DNA of 64,000 nt. It comes from Streptosporangium brasiliense (GTDB taxonomy: Bacteria; Actinomycetota; Actinomycetes; Streptosporangiales; Streptosporangiaceae). Shown piece by piece: positions 8,297 to 16,093 of the stretch (its first letter is position 1; each line of letters begins with the position of its first letter). Location of the stretch: NCBI RefSeq assembly GCF_030811595.1, contig NZ_JAUSRB010000001.1, positions 868,001 to 932,000 on the forward strand, read 5' to 3'. The translations under genes were made by a program, and so were the position numbers. The notes beneath the pieces were generated by a model, which saw nothing but the letters and a program-made list of their open reading frames with translations, had not been told where the DNA came from and did no database searches.

Positions 8297-9486
8297 GGAT
8301 CGCCTTGATATCGGAGCACGCGAGTCCCCTGGCAGCGGTCGGCGGCGTCGACGCGGGCGGGCAGAACGTCCACGTCGCGGCCCTGGCGGCCGCACTGGCC
8401 GAGCGGGGGCACGAGGTCACCGTCCACACCCGCCGCACGGACGCCGGCCAGCCCGACAGGGTCCCCGCCGGCCCCGGCCTGACCGTCGAGCATGTTCCCG
8501 CCGGCCCTCCCACCGCGCTCCCCAAGGACGAGCTCCTGCCGTACATGACGGCCTTCGGCGCGCATCTCGCCAGGCAGTGGGCGGGCAGGCCGCCCGACGT
8601 GGTCCACGCCCATTTCTGGATGAGCGGCTTGGCCGCGCTGACGGCCGCGCGGGGGCTCGGCGTCCCGGTCGTGCAGACCTTCCACGCCCTGGGCACGGTC
8701 AAGCGGCGCTGGCAGGGCGCGGCCGACACCAGCCCGCCCGGGCGGATCGCCGCCGAGGCCGGCATCGGGCGCCGGGCCGGCGCCGTCGTGGCCACCTGCC
8801 GTGACGAGGTCGGCGAGCTCCTGCGGATGGGGATCGCCGCCGAGCGGATCGCCGTCGTGCCGTGCGGGGTCGATCTCGGCATCTTCCGGCCGGACGGGCC
8901 GGTCGCCCCTCGCGGGCCGGGGCCGCGCGTCCTCAGCATCGGCCGCCTGGTCCCCCGCAAGGGCGTGGACACCGTCGTGCGGGCCCTGCGCCACCTGCCG
9001 GAGGCCGAGCTGCTGATCGCCGGAGGGGCGCCGGCGGACGAGGAGAGCGTACGGCTGGCCCGCCTGGCCGACGGATACGGCCTGTCGGACCGGGTCCACC
9101 TGCTCGGCAGCGTCGGCCGTGCCGAGGTCCCGGCGCTGATGCGCTCGGCCGACGTCCTGGTGACGGTCCCCTGGTACGAACCGTTCGGCATGGTCCCGGT
9201 GGAGGCGATGGCCTGCGGGGTGCCCGTGATCGCCTCCGCGGTCGGCGGCCACCTCGACACGGTCGCGGGGTGCGGGGTGCTGGTGCCGCCGCGCCGCCCG
9301 CACGCCCTGACCCGGGCCCTGCGGGAGCTGCTGAGCCGTCCGGACCTGCGGGCGTCGCTCGCGGCGGCCGGTGCGCGGCGCGTGCGGACGAGGTACGGCT
9401 GGCCGGAGGTGGCCGCCCGCACCGAGGCCGTCTACCTGGACGTGCTCGCCGCGCGCCGGGCCCGGATCGCTGTGGCGGGAGGCTGA
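8293..9486 (+). CDS. GT4 glycosyltransferase
   Basis: 397 residues. TTG at 8293 is chosen because AGGAGG lies 7 bases upstream, it overlaps the previous TGA, and the protein then begins LRIALISEHASPLAAVGGVDAGGQN, the GGxxxGGQxxHV start of MshA/sucrose-phosphate-synthase-like GT4 enzymes. The donor domain has IGRLVPRKGVDTVVRAL (about 216) and the E-x7-E motif in YEPFGMVPVEAMACGVPVIA (about 294). Retaining α-glycosyltransferase, probably cytosolic or membrane-associated, acting in the same glycan pathway as its neighbours. Confidence 0.9.
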   Translation: MRIALISEHASPLAAVGGVDAGGQNVHVAALAAALAERGHEVTVHTRRTDAGQPDRVPAGPGLTVEHVPAGPPTALPKDELLPYMTAFGAHLARQWAGRPPDVVHAHFWMSGLAALTAARGLGVPVVQTFHALGTVKRRWQGAADTSPPGRIAAEAGIGRRAGAVVATCRDEVGELLRMGIAAERIAVVPCGVDLGIFRPDGPVAPRGPGPRVLSIGRLVPRKGVDTVVRALRHLPEAELLIAGGAPADEESVRLARLADGYGLSDRVHLLGSVGRAEVPALMRSADVLVTVPWYEPFGMVPVEAMACGVPVIASAVGGHLDTVAGCGVLVPPRRPHALTRALRELLSRPDLRASLAAAGARRVRTRYGWPEVAARTEAVYLDVLAARRARIAVAGG

Positions 9487-9488
9487 CC

Positions 9489-10040
9489 GTGCACCCACAT
9501 CTGTCACGACTGAGCGCCGCGCTGTCGGCGGTGAGCGCCGACACGGCGACGATCTCCGTGTGGGGCCGTGAGCTGGCGGCCGTGCTGGCGGCCGGCGGCC
9601 GGCTGCTGGCCTGCGGGAACGGCGGCTCCGCCGCCGAGGCCCAGCACCTGACCGCCGAGCTGGTCGGGCGCTTCCGCGTCGACCGGCCCCCCTATGCGGC
9701 GATCCCGCTGCACGCCGACACCTCCAGCATCACCGCGATCTCCAACGACTTCGGGCCGGAGGAGGTGTTCGCCCGCCAGGTGCGGGCGCACGGCAGACCC
9801 GGCGACGTCCTGATGTGCCTGTCCACCAGCGGGGCGAGCGAGAACGTCCTGGCCGCCGCGCGCACCGCCCGGCGGGCCGGCATCGTGGCCTGGGCGCTGA
9901 CCGGCCCGGCGCCCAACCCGCTCGCCGCGCTCTGCGACGACGCCCTGGCCGTGCCGGCCGAGGACGCCGCGACCGTGCAGGAGGTGCACCTCGCCGTGAT
10001 CCACATGCTCTGCGACGCGATCGAGGGAGCCCCGGGGTGA
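9489..10040 (+). CDS. gmhA: sedoheptulose-7-phosphate isomerase
   Basis: 183 residues, close to the usual length of about 190. SIS-domain enzyme that converts sedoheptulose 7-phosphate to D-glycero-D-manno-heptose 7-phosphate. Visible motifs are CGNGGSAAEAQHLTAELVGRF (about 41), NDFGPEEVFARQV, CLSTSGASENVL and the C-terminal AVIHMLCDAIE helix. GTG at 9489 has GGGAGG about 7 bases upstream and starts 2 bases after the GT4 stop. Its stop overlaps the HldE start. First step of the heptose route encoded here. Confidence 0.93.
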   Translation: MHPHLSRLSAALSAVSADTATISVWGRELAAVLAAGGRLLACGNGGSAAEAQHLTAELVGRFRVDRPPYAAIPLHADTSSITAISNDFGPEEVFARQVRAHGRPGDVLMCLSTSGASENVLAAARTARRAGIVAWALTGPAPNPLAALCDDALAVPAEDAATVQEVHLAVIHMLCDAIEGAPG

Positions 10041-11395
10041 GCGCCGGGCCGGTCGTGGTCATCGGCGACATGCTGCTCGACGTGGACGTCGAGGGGGACG
10101 CCGAGCGCCTCTGCCCGGACGCCCCCGTCCCCGTCGTGACAGGCGGCCACGAGCACCGCCGCCCCGGCGGAGCCGGTCTCGCGGCGGTCCTGGCGGCCGA
10201 GAACGGGGCCGAGGTGATCCTGGTCACCGCCGTCGGCGACGACCTGCCCGGCAGGTGCCTGCTGGGCCTGCTCTCCGGCCGGGTGGAGGTGGTCCGGCTG
10301 CCGCTGCTGGGGACCACGATCACCAAGACCCGCGTCCGGGCCCGGGGGCAGACGCTGCTGCGGATCGACACCGGTGACGGCCGCGCCGAGGCGGACCTGG
10401 ACGGGGCCCGCGCCCGCCGGATCGCCACCCTCCTGCGGGGCGCCGGCGCCGTCCTGGTGTCCGACTACGGCCTCGGGGTCGCCGAGGCCGCCAGGGGCGC
10501 GCTGTCGAGCCTGCCGGCGCCGCTGGTCTGGGATCCGCATCCGCGGGGCCTGGTGCCGGTGCCCGGATGCACGCTGCTCACGCCGAGCGAGTCCGAGGCC
10601 CGGCTGCTGAGCGCGCAGCCCGGCACCTCCGCCGACCGGGCCGCCCGCCATCTCGTCCGCGTCCTGCGCGCGGAGGCGGTGGCCGTCACGGTGGGCGCCC
10701 GAGGGGCCGTGCTGGCCCGGCGGGACGGCCGGTCCGTCCGGGTGCCGCCGCCGGTCTGCGCGACCGGCCTGGACGCCTGCGGCGCCGGCGACCGCTTCGC
10801 CGGGGCCGCCGCGTTCGCGCTGAGCGAGGGCGCGTCCATCGAGGACGCCGTCGTGATGGGGGTGGGGGAGGCGGCCCGCTTCGTGGAGGGCGGGGGAGCG
10901 GCGGCGGTCCGGCTGCCCGCGCCCGTGCCCGGGGACCGGCCGCGCACCGCGCTGGAGGTGGCCGACGCCGTCCGCGCCACCGGGGGCCGGCTCATCGCCA
11001 CCGGGGGCTGCTTCGACCTGCTGCACGCCGGCCACGTCAGCCTGCTGCGCCGGGCCAGGGCGATGGGCGACGCGCTGATCGTCTGCGTCAACTCCGACGG
11101 CTCCGTCCGGCGCCTCAAGGGTCCCGGCCGCCCCGTGGTCGGTGAGCTGGACCGGGTCGAGGTGCTGCGCGCGCTGGAGTGCGTGGACGCCGTGGCCGTC
11201 TTCGACGAGGACACCCCCGTCGCGATGATCGAACGGCTGCGGCCCGACGTGTGGGTCAAGGGCGGCGACTACGAGGCCCTCGACCTGCCCGAGACCGAGA
11301 CCGTACGCCGGACGGGCGGGGAGAGCGTGATCCTGCCCCGCGTGTCCGGCCGGTCCACGACCGGCCTGATCGCCGCCGCGAGGGCGGCCAGGTGA
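10037..11395 (+). CDS. hldE: bifunctional heptose-7-phosphate kinase / heptose-1-phosphate adenylyltransferase
   Basis: 452 residues with two domains. Residues 1 to about 300 are a PfkB/ribokinase-type kinase: GDMLLDVDVEGDAERLCPDAPVPVV, RPGGAGLAAVLA, and the anion-hole/base motif DACGAGDRFAG (about 244). Residues about 318-452 are a nucleotidyltransferase: GGCFDLLHAGHVSLL with the HxGH signature, VNSDGSVRRLKGPGRPV. It phosphorylates heptose 7-phosphate at C1 and, after GmhB action, adds AMP to give ADP-D-glycero-β-D-manno-heptose. GTG at 10037 overlaps the gmhA stop. Fusion of both domains is the E. coli-type arrangement. Confidence 0.93.
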   Translation: MSAGPVVVIGDMLLDVDVEGDAERLCPDAPVPVVTGGHEHRRPGGAGLAAVLAAENGAEVILVTAVGDDLPGRCLLGLLSGRVEVVRLPLLGTTITKTRVRARGQTLLRIDTGDGRAEADLDGARARRIATLLRGAGAVLVSDYGLGVAEAARGALSSLPAPLVWDPHPRGLVPVPGCTLLTPSESEARLLSAQPGTSADRAARHLVRVLRAEAVAVTVGARGAVLARRDGRSVRVPPPVCATGLDACGAGDRFAGAAAFALSEGASIEDAVVMGVGEAARFVEGGGAAAVRLPAPVPGDRPRTALEVADAVRATGGRLIATGGCFDLLHAGHVSLLRRARAMGDALIVCVNSDGSVRRLKGPGRPVVGELDRVEVLRALECVDAVAVFDEDTPVAMIERLRPDVWVKGGDYEALDLPETETVRRTGGESVILPRVSGRSTTGLIAAARAAR

Positions 11396-11411
11396 CCGAG
11401 GAGGAACGTCC

Positions 11412-12092
11412 ATGCTGGGAAACATCCTGATCACCGGCGGCGCGTCGGGGCTGGGCCGGGCCGTGGCCGTGGCCGTGGCCAAGGCGGGGGGCCGTCCGCT
11501 GGTCGTCGACGTCGACCCGCCCGAGGACGGCGGCGACCACGTCATCGCCGACCTCGCCGACCGCGCGCGGGCCGAGCGGGCGGTGACCGAGCTGGCCGGC
11601 CTGGCCGGCGGGCTCGACGGCGTCGTGACCGCCGCCGGCATCGACGCCTGCGGGCGGCTCTCCGACGTCCCCGCCGCCGCCTGGGACCGGGTCGTGCAGG
11701 TCAACCTGCTCGGCACCGTCTCGGTGGTCCGCGCGGCCCTGCCGTACCTGCTCGCCTCCCGGGGCAGGGTGGTCACCTGCGCCTCCACCCTCGGCCTGCG
11801 GGCGCTGAGCGACGCGACGGCCTACTGCGCCTCCAAGTTCGCGGTGGTCGGGTTCACCCGGGCCCTGGCCGCCGAACTGGCGGGGGAGGTGGGGGTGACG
11901 CTGCTGGTCCCCGGGGGCATGAACACGCGCTTCTTCGACGATCGCGACGAGCGTTACCGGCCGGGCCCCGACGCCCGGCTCAACCAGCCGGAGGACGTGG
12001 CCGCGACCGTCGTCTTCGCCCTCGGCCAGCCCGCGGGCTGCGAGGTCAGGGAACTGGTCGTCTGCCCGTCCACGGAGACGTCATGGCCGTGA
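11412..12092 (+). CDS. short-chain dehydrogenase/reductase
   Basis: 226 residues, classical SDR. The cofactor motif TGGASGLG is at residues 8-15, the NAG-equivalent is TAAGID, the catalytic Ser lies in CAST (about 122) and YCASK supplies Tyr and Lys (about 137). ATG at 11412 follows GAGGAGG. Located between hldE and the second GT9, it probably modifies the heptose or another sugar of this pathway; it is not HldD-like, so a 6-epimerase role is not supported. Substrate unknown. Confidence 0.88.
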   Translation: MLGNILITGGASGLGRAVAVAVAKAGGRPLVVDVDPPEDGGDHVIADLADRARAERAVTELAGLAGGLDGVVTAAGIDACGRLSDVPAAAWDRVVQVNLLGTVSVVRAALPYLLASRGRVVTCASTLGLRALSDATAYCASKFAVVGFTRALAAELAGEVGVTLLVPGGMNTRFFDDRDERYRPGPDARLNQPEDVAATVVFALGQPAGCEVRELVVCPSTETSWP

Positions 12093-12108
12093 CGGGCCGG
12101 GGACCGGC

Positions 12109-13245
12109 ATGACCGCGGGCGGACGGGCGGCGGACGGGGGAGCGCCGGCCGTGATCGTGCTGCGCGGTCTCGGCCTCGGTGACCTGCTCACCGCGGTCCC
12201 CGCCCTGCGCGCCCTGCGGCGGGCCTGTCCCGGCCACCGGATCGTGCTGGCCGCGCCCGCCTCGCTGGCGCCCCTGGTGCCGCTGATCGGCGCGGTGGAC
12301 GGGCTGCTCGACGTGTCGGGGCCGGGGCCGCTCCCGTCCGGCGTGTCCGCCGACATCGCGGTCAACCTGCACGGCAGAGGGCCACAGAGCATCGCCGCGC
12401 TGCGCCGTGCCGGCCCGGGACGGCTGCTCACCCACGCGCACCCGGACTTCCCGGACACGAGGGGGCCGTCCTGGCGGGGCGACGCGCACGAGGTCCGGCG
12501 CTGGTGCGACCTGCTCGGCTGGTACGGCGTCGCGGCCGATCCGGCCGACCTGAGGCTGGAACTCCCCCTGTCCTGGGGGAGCGCGCCGGTGACCACCTGC
12601 CTGGGAGCGGCCGACCCGGCGCGGGAGGCCGTACCGTCGTGGGAGCCCGAGCCGGTCGTGGCCGGCCCGGGGGAGGCGGGGCCGGGGGAGCCCGCGTCCG
12701 GACGGCCGGGGAGGTCCGCGTCCGGACGGATGGGAAGGATGGGAAGGTCCGCTTCCGGACGGCCGGGGCCGGTCGTCGTCCATCCGGGAGCGGCCGATCC
12801 GGCCAGGCGCTGGCCGCCGGAGCGGTTCGCCCTGGTGGCCGTCGCGCTGCGGCAGGCCGGCCACGGAGTGGTGATCACCGGGAACGCCGGTGAGCGGGTG
12901 CTCGCCGAGCGGGTGGCCTCCCTCGCCCGGCTGCCGGAGGCGTGCGTGCTCGCCGGCCGCACCTGCCTGCGCGAGCTGGCCGCGCTGGTGGCCGGGGCCC
13001 GGCTGGTCATCTGCGGCGACACCGGCGTGGCCCACCTCGCGAGCGCGTTCGCCACCCCCTCCGTGGTGCTGTTCGGGCCCGTCTCGCCCGCACTGTGGGG
13101 GCCGCCCCACGGACCGCACGTGGCCCTGTGGGCGGGGCGCTCCGGCGACCCCCACGGGGACCTGCCCGATGAGGGCCTGCTGGAGATCGGTGTCCTGGAG
13201 GTCCTCGACGCCGCCGTCAATCTGCTGGAGGTAAGCGTCCGATGA
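12109..13245 (+). CDS. GT9 glycosyltransferase with internal low-complexity insert
   Basis: 378 residues, second GT9 heptosyltransferase-family gene of the cluster. N-terminal IVLRGLGLGDLLTAVPALRALR and C-terminal VVHPGAADPARRWPPERF (about 221), GDTGVAHLASAFATPSVVLFGP (about 303) are family motifs. Between the two domains, about residues 180-221, lies an insert rich in Gly, Arg, Ser and Met with repeated GRSASGR and GRMGR units; GT9 enzymes normally have a short linker there. The stop overlaps the ATG of the next gene. Confidence 0.85.
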   Translation: MTAGGRAADGGAPAVIVLRGLGLGDLLTAVPALRALRRACPGHRIVLAAPASLAPLVPLIGAVDGLLDVSGPGPLPSGVSADIAVNLHGRGPQSIAALRRAGPGRLLTHAHPDFPDTRGPSWRGDAHEVRRWCDLLGWYGVAADPADLRLELPLSWGSAPVTTCLGAADPAREAVPSWEPEPVVAGPGEAGPGEPASGRPGRSASGRMGRMGRSASGRPGPVVVHPGAADPARRWPPERFALVAVALRQAGHGVVITGNAGERVLAERVASLARLPEACVLAGRTCLRELAALVAGARLVICGDTGVAHLASAFATPSVVLFGPVSPALWGPPHGPHVALWAGRSGDPHGDLPDEGLLEIGVLEVLDAAVNLLEVSVR

Positions 13246-14207
13246 ACACGCGACGGGTGGTGGTGACCGGCGGAGCCGGTTTCCTCGGGTCCTACCTGTG
13301 CGAGCGCCTGCTCGCCGAGGGGGCGGGGGTGGTCTGCATGGACAACTTCCTGACCGGCTCGCCCCGCAACGTCGAGCACCTGATCGGCCGGGCCGCCTTC
13401 CGGCTGGTCGAGTGTGACCTCACGGGGTTCGTCCACGTCCCCGGCGACGTGGACCTGGTGCTCCACTTCGCCTCGGCGGCCTCTCCCGCCGACTACCTGC
13501 GCCATCCGATAGAGACGCTCAAGGTGGGCAGCATCGGCACGCTGCACGCCCTCGGGCTGGCCAGGGAGAAGGACGCCCGCTTCGTGCTGGCCTCCACCAG
13601 CGAGGTGTACGGCGACCCGCTGGAGCACCCGCAGCGGGAGACCTACTGGGGCAACGTCAACCCGGTGGGGCCGCGGAGCGTGTACGACGAGGCCAAGCGC
13701 TTCGCCGAGTCGCTGACCACGGCCTACCGCAACTCCCACCGGGCCGACACCGCGATCGTGCGGATCTTCAACACCTATGGCCCGAGGATGCGGCCCCACG
13801 ACGGCCGGGCCATCCCCACCTTCATCCGCCAGGCCCTGCGCGGTGAGCCGATCACCGTGACCGGCGACGGCACGCAGACCCGGTCCATCTGCTACGTGGA
13901 CGACACGGTCGAGGGCATCCTCGCCCTGGCCGACAGCGACTTCGAGGGCCCGGTCAACATCGGCAACCCGGCGGAGCTGTCCATGCTCTCCCTCGCCGAG
14001 ACGGTCCGCCGGCTGGCCGGCTCGGACTCGCCGATCCACTTCGTCGACCGCCCCACCGACGACCCGGAGATCCGGCGCCCCGACACCTCGCTGGCCTCCT
14101 CCCGGCTGGGCTGGGCGCCGAAGGTGGACATCGTCGACGGGCTGAGCCGCACCATCTCCTGGTTCATGGACGAGCTGCGCGAACCGGAGAAGCTGGTCCG
14201 CCGCTAG
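13242..14207 (+). CDS. NAD-dependent sugar epimerase/decarboxylase, UDP-glucuronate decarboxylase-like
   Basis: 321 residues, extended SDR. GGAGFLGSYLCERLL binds NAD (about 10-24). STSEVYGDPLEHPQ (about 117) and the catalytic YDEAKRFAESL (about 147) are closest to UDP-glucuronic acid decarboxylase (UXS, giving UDP-xylose); RPHDGRAIPTFIRQAL and the TRSICYVDD stretch fit too. It could supply the sugar donor for one of the glycosyltransferases. ATG at 13242 overlaps the second GT9 stop. Last gene of the rightward arm; a small hairpin follows. Confidence 0.85.
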   Translation: MNTRRVVVTGGAGFLGSYLCERLLAEGAGVVCMDNFLTGSPRNVEHLIGRAAFRLVECDLTGFVHVPGDVDLVLHFASAASPADYLRHPIETLKVGSIGTLHALGLAREKDARFVLASTSEVYGDPLEHPQRETYWGNVNPVGPRSVYDEAKRFAESLTTAYRNSHRADTAIVRIFNTYGPRMRPHDGRAIPTFIRQALRGEPITVTGDGTQTRSICYVDDTVEGILALADSDFEGPVNIGNPAELSMLSLAETVRRLAGSDSPIHFVDRPTDDPEIRRPDTSLASSRLGWAPKVDIVDGLSRTISWFMDELREPEKLVRR

Positions 14208-14233
14208 GCGGCCCGAGTCCCGCTCCGGGCCGC
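14208..14233 (+). terminator. hairpin at end of glycan operon
   Basis: GCGGCCCG (14208-14215) and CGGGCCGC (14226-14233) pair perfectly and start right after the stop at 14207. A 20-base GC-rich direct repeat follows (about 14231-14270), before the end of the convergent GNAT gene. Confidence 0.55.
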
Positions 14234-14270
14234 GTGGCCCGTGGCCGCCGCCGCGTGGCCCGTGGCCGCC

Positions 14271-14765
14271 CTACTCCGACCGCCAGACGACCTCGCCGTC
14301 CACCCGGGCGTCGGTCGGGACCAGGCCGATGCGGCGGGCCACGGCGGAGGAGGCGGCGTGGTCGGGATGGATGGTCGCGACGACGGTCTGCACGCCGCGC
14401 TCCCTGAGCCAGGCGAGGAGGGCGAGCGCGGCCTCGACGGCGACGCCCCTGCCCTGCCAGGGGGTGCCGACGACCCAGGCCACGTAGGCCCGGCCGGCGG
14501 TCAGGGTGGCCTGGACGTAGCCGACCGGGCCCTCCTCGCCGTCGAGACGGATCACCCAGTTGAGCCAGGCGTCGTCACCGCCGGGCGGCGGGCCGGCCAC
14601 CATGCGGGCGTAACGGTCGCGCAGCTCCCCGGCGGTCGCGGGGGAGCCCCCGATGAAGGTGTGCAGGGCCGGGTCGGCGAGCGCCTCGGCCATCTGGGCG
14701 GCGTGCTCCACCGCCAGCGGCTCCAGCGTCAGCCGGGGGGTCCTGATCGGTCCGGTCTCCGTCAC
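14271..14765 (-). CDS. GNAT family N-acetyltransferase (RimJ/RimL type)
   Basis: 164 residues. TPRLTLEPLAVEHAAQMAEAL is the usual RimJ/RimL-like start. The acetyl-CoA loop is WVVGTPWQGRGVAVEAALALLAWL (about 97-120), and ATIHPDHAASSAVARRIGL forms the next strand-helix. It probably acetylates an amine of a small molecule or protein N-terminus; substrate unknown. GTG at 14765 is the start; no strong ribosome site is seen. Convergent with the glycan operon and 18 bases downstream of the ROK gene, so possibly read from the same message. Confidence 0.85.
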   Translation of the reverse strand: MTETGPIRTPRLTLEPLAVEHAAQMAEALADPALHTFIGGSPATAGELRDRYARMVAGPPPGGDDAWLNWVIRLDGEEGPVGYVQATLTAGRAYVAWVVGTPWQGRGVAVEAALALLAWLRERGVQTVVATIHPDHAASSAVARRIGLVPTDARVDGEVVWRSE

Positions 14766-14783
14766 CGGGTCAGTGTGCCACGG

Positions 14784-15971
14784 TCAGGCGCGGATGACGG
14801 ACCGGTCGACGGTGCCGGGGGCCAGGACGTGTTCGATGACCATGACGGCCGCGCCGATCACGCCCGCGCGGTCGCCGAGCTCGCTGGCGGTGATCGTCAG
14901 GTGCTGGGTGGCCAGGGGCAGGGAGCGGCTGTAGATGACCTCGCGGAGGCCGGCGAGGACCTGCTCGCCGGCCTCCGCGATGTCGCCGCCGACCACGATC
15001 ACCGACGGGTTGAAGAAGTTCACGATCGAGGCGAGGACGTCGCCGACCTCGCGGCCGGCCTGGCGGATGAGCTGGACGGCCTGGGTGTTGCCGCTGCGCA
15101 CCAGGCGGACCACGTCGCGGCTGCCGGCGGCCTCCACGCCGCCGGCCGACAGGCGGGCGGACATGGCGGCGCCGCTGGCGACGGCCTCCAGGCAGCCGAG
15201 GTTGCCGCAGCGGCAGACGGTGTCGGAGGCCGAGGCCACCTGGATGTGGCCGATGTCGCCGGCCGCGCCCTGGGCGCCCCGGTGCAGGTGGCGGCCGCTG
15301 ATGATGCCGCAGCCGATGCCGGTGCCGATCTTGACGAAGATGAGGTGGTCGGCGCCGGGGCGGGCGGCCCAGTGCTCGCCCAGGGCCATGATGTTCACGT
15401 CGTTGTCGACGAGCACGGGGGCGCCGAAACGCTCGCCGAGCCACTCGGGGACGGGGAAGCCGTCCCAGCCCGGCATTATCGGCGGATTGACCGGCCGGCC
15501 CGAGCTGTGCTCGACCGGGCCGGGCAGGCCGACGCCGATGCCGCAGACCTGCTCCGGGGTGTGGCCTGTCTCGGCGAGCATCTCCTCGAAGGTGCGCTGG
15601 AGCCAGGTGAGCGTCTCGACGGGGCCGCGGTCTATCGGCACCTCGTCCGCGCGCTCGGCGAGGACCTCGGTGCCCAGGTCGGTGATCGCCACCCGGGCGT
15701 GGGTGGCCCCGAGGTCGGCGGCGAGGGCGACGCGGGCGCCGCGGTTGAAGGTGAAGGCGACGGCGGGACGGCCTCCCGAGGAGATGGCCTCCTCGGTCGG
15801 GATGATCCACTGCTGGCTCAGCAGCGCGTCGAGCCGCTGCCCGAGGGTGGACCGTGCCAGCCCGGTCAGCTGCACCAACTCCGCCCGGGTCCGGGCCTGA
15901 CCGTCACGCAGGATCTTCAGAAGCGCCCCCGCGCCGGCGATTGAACCGTTCGCTTCACTCAGCATGCGCAC
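14784..15971 (-). CDS. ROK family transcriptional regulator
   Basis: 395 residues. A winged helix-turn-helix (about 20-75, TRAELVQLTGLARSTLGQRLDALLSQ) precedes a ROK sugar-binding domain: AADLGATHARVAITDLG, VDNDVNIMALGEHW, KIGTGIGCGII, and the intact zinc motif CRCGNLGCLEA. GTG at 15971 is preferred because GGAG lies 8 bases upstream; an ATG two codons later is possible. It is divergent from the Gfo/Idh-ABC sugar operon across 122 bases and is its probable repressor, responding to a sugar or sugar phosphate. Confidence 0.9.
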   Translation of the reverse strand: MRMLSEANGSIAGAGALLKILRDGQARTRAELVQLTGLARSTLGQRLDALLSQQWIIPTEEAISSGGRPAVAFTFNRGARVALAADLGATHARVAITDLGTEVLAERADEVPIDRGPVETLTWLQRTFEEMLAETGHTPEQVCGIGVGLPGPVEHSSGRPVNPPIMPGWDGFPVPEWLGERFGAPVLVDNDVNIMALGEHWAARPGADHLIFVKIGTGIGCGIISGRHLHRGAQGAAGDIGHIQVASASDTVCRCGNLGCLEAVASGAAMSARLSAGGVEAAGSRDVVRLVRSGNTQAVQLIRQAGREVGDVLASIVNFFNPSVIVVGGDIAEAGEQVLAGLREVIYSRSLPLATQHLTITASELGDRAGVIGAAVMVIEHVLAPGTVDRSVIRA

Positions 15972-16055
15972 AGTCAACACTCCTCGTTTGCACCACGTCA
16001 AAGCGACTTACGTTCCTTCATAGCTCCATTATGCCCAAAGCCCGCCAACTTTTGC

Positions 16056-16085
16056 TTGACTGTCGCCATAAGCTCCCTTTAACAT
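16056..16085 (+). promoter_or_regulatory. promoter of the sugar operon, leaderless type
   Basis: -35 TTGACT (16056-16061), 18-base spacer, -10 TAACAT (16080-16085). The ATG of the dehydrogenase is at 16094, only 8 bases after the -10 box, so transcription should start at or next to the start codon. This fits the lack of a ribosome site in front of the ATG. Confidence 0.65.
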
Positions 16086-16093
16086 CCCGCAAT

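Noticed and set aside
7762-9507. 581-codon leftward frame across the GT9 and GT4 genes
   Set aside because: Shadow of the coding strand: the rightward genes show family motifs and coupled starts.
2755-14207. Interpretation as an LPS core gene cluster from a Gram-negative
   Set aside because: GC content, start-codon use and flanking genes are actinobacterial throughout; no Lipid A, O-antigen or outer-membrane genes are present.
14241-15944. 567-codon rightward open frame opposite the GNAT and ROK genes
   Set aside because: It is the high-GC complement of two well-recognised leftward genes; composition is Gly/Ala/Arg/Val/Asp-rich with no domain.
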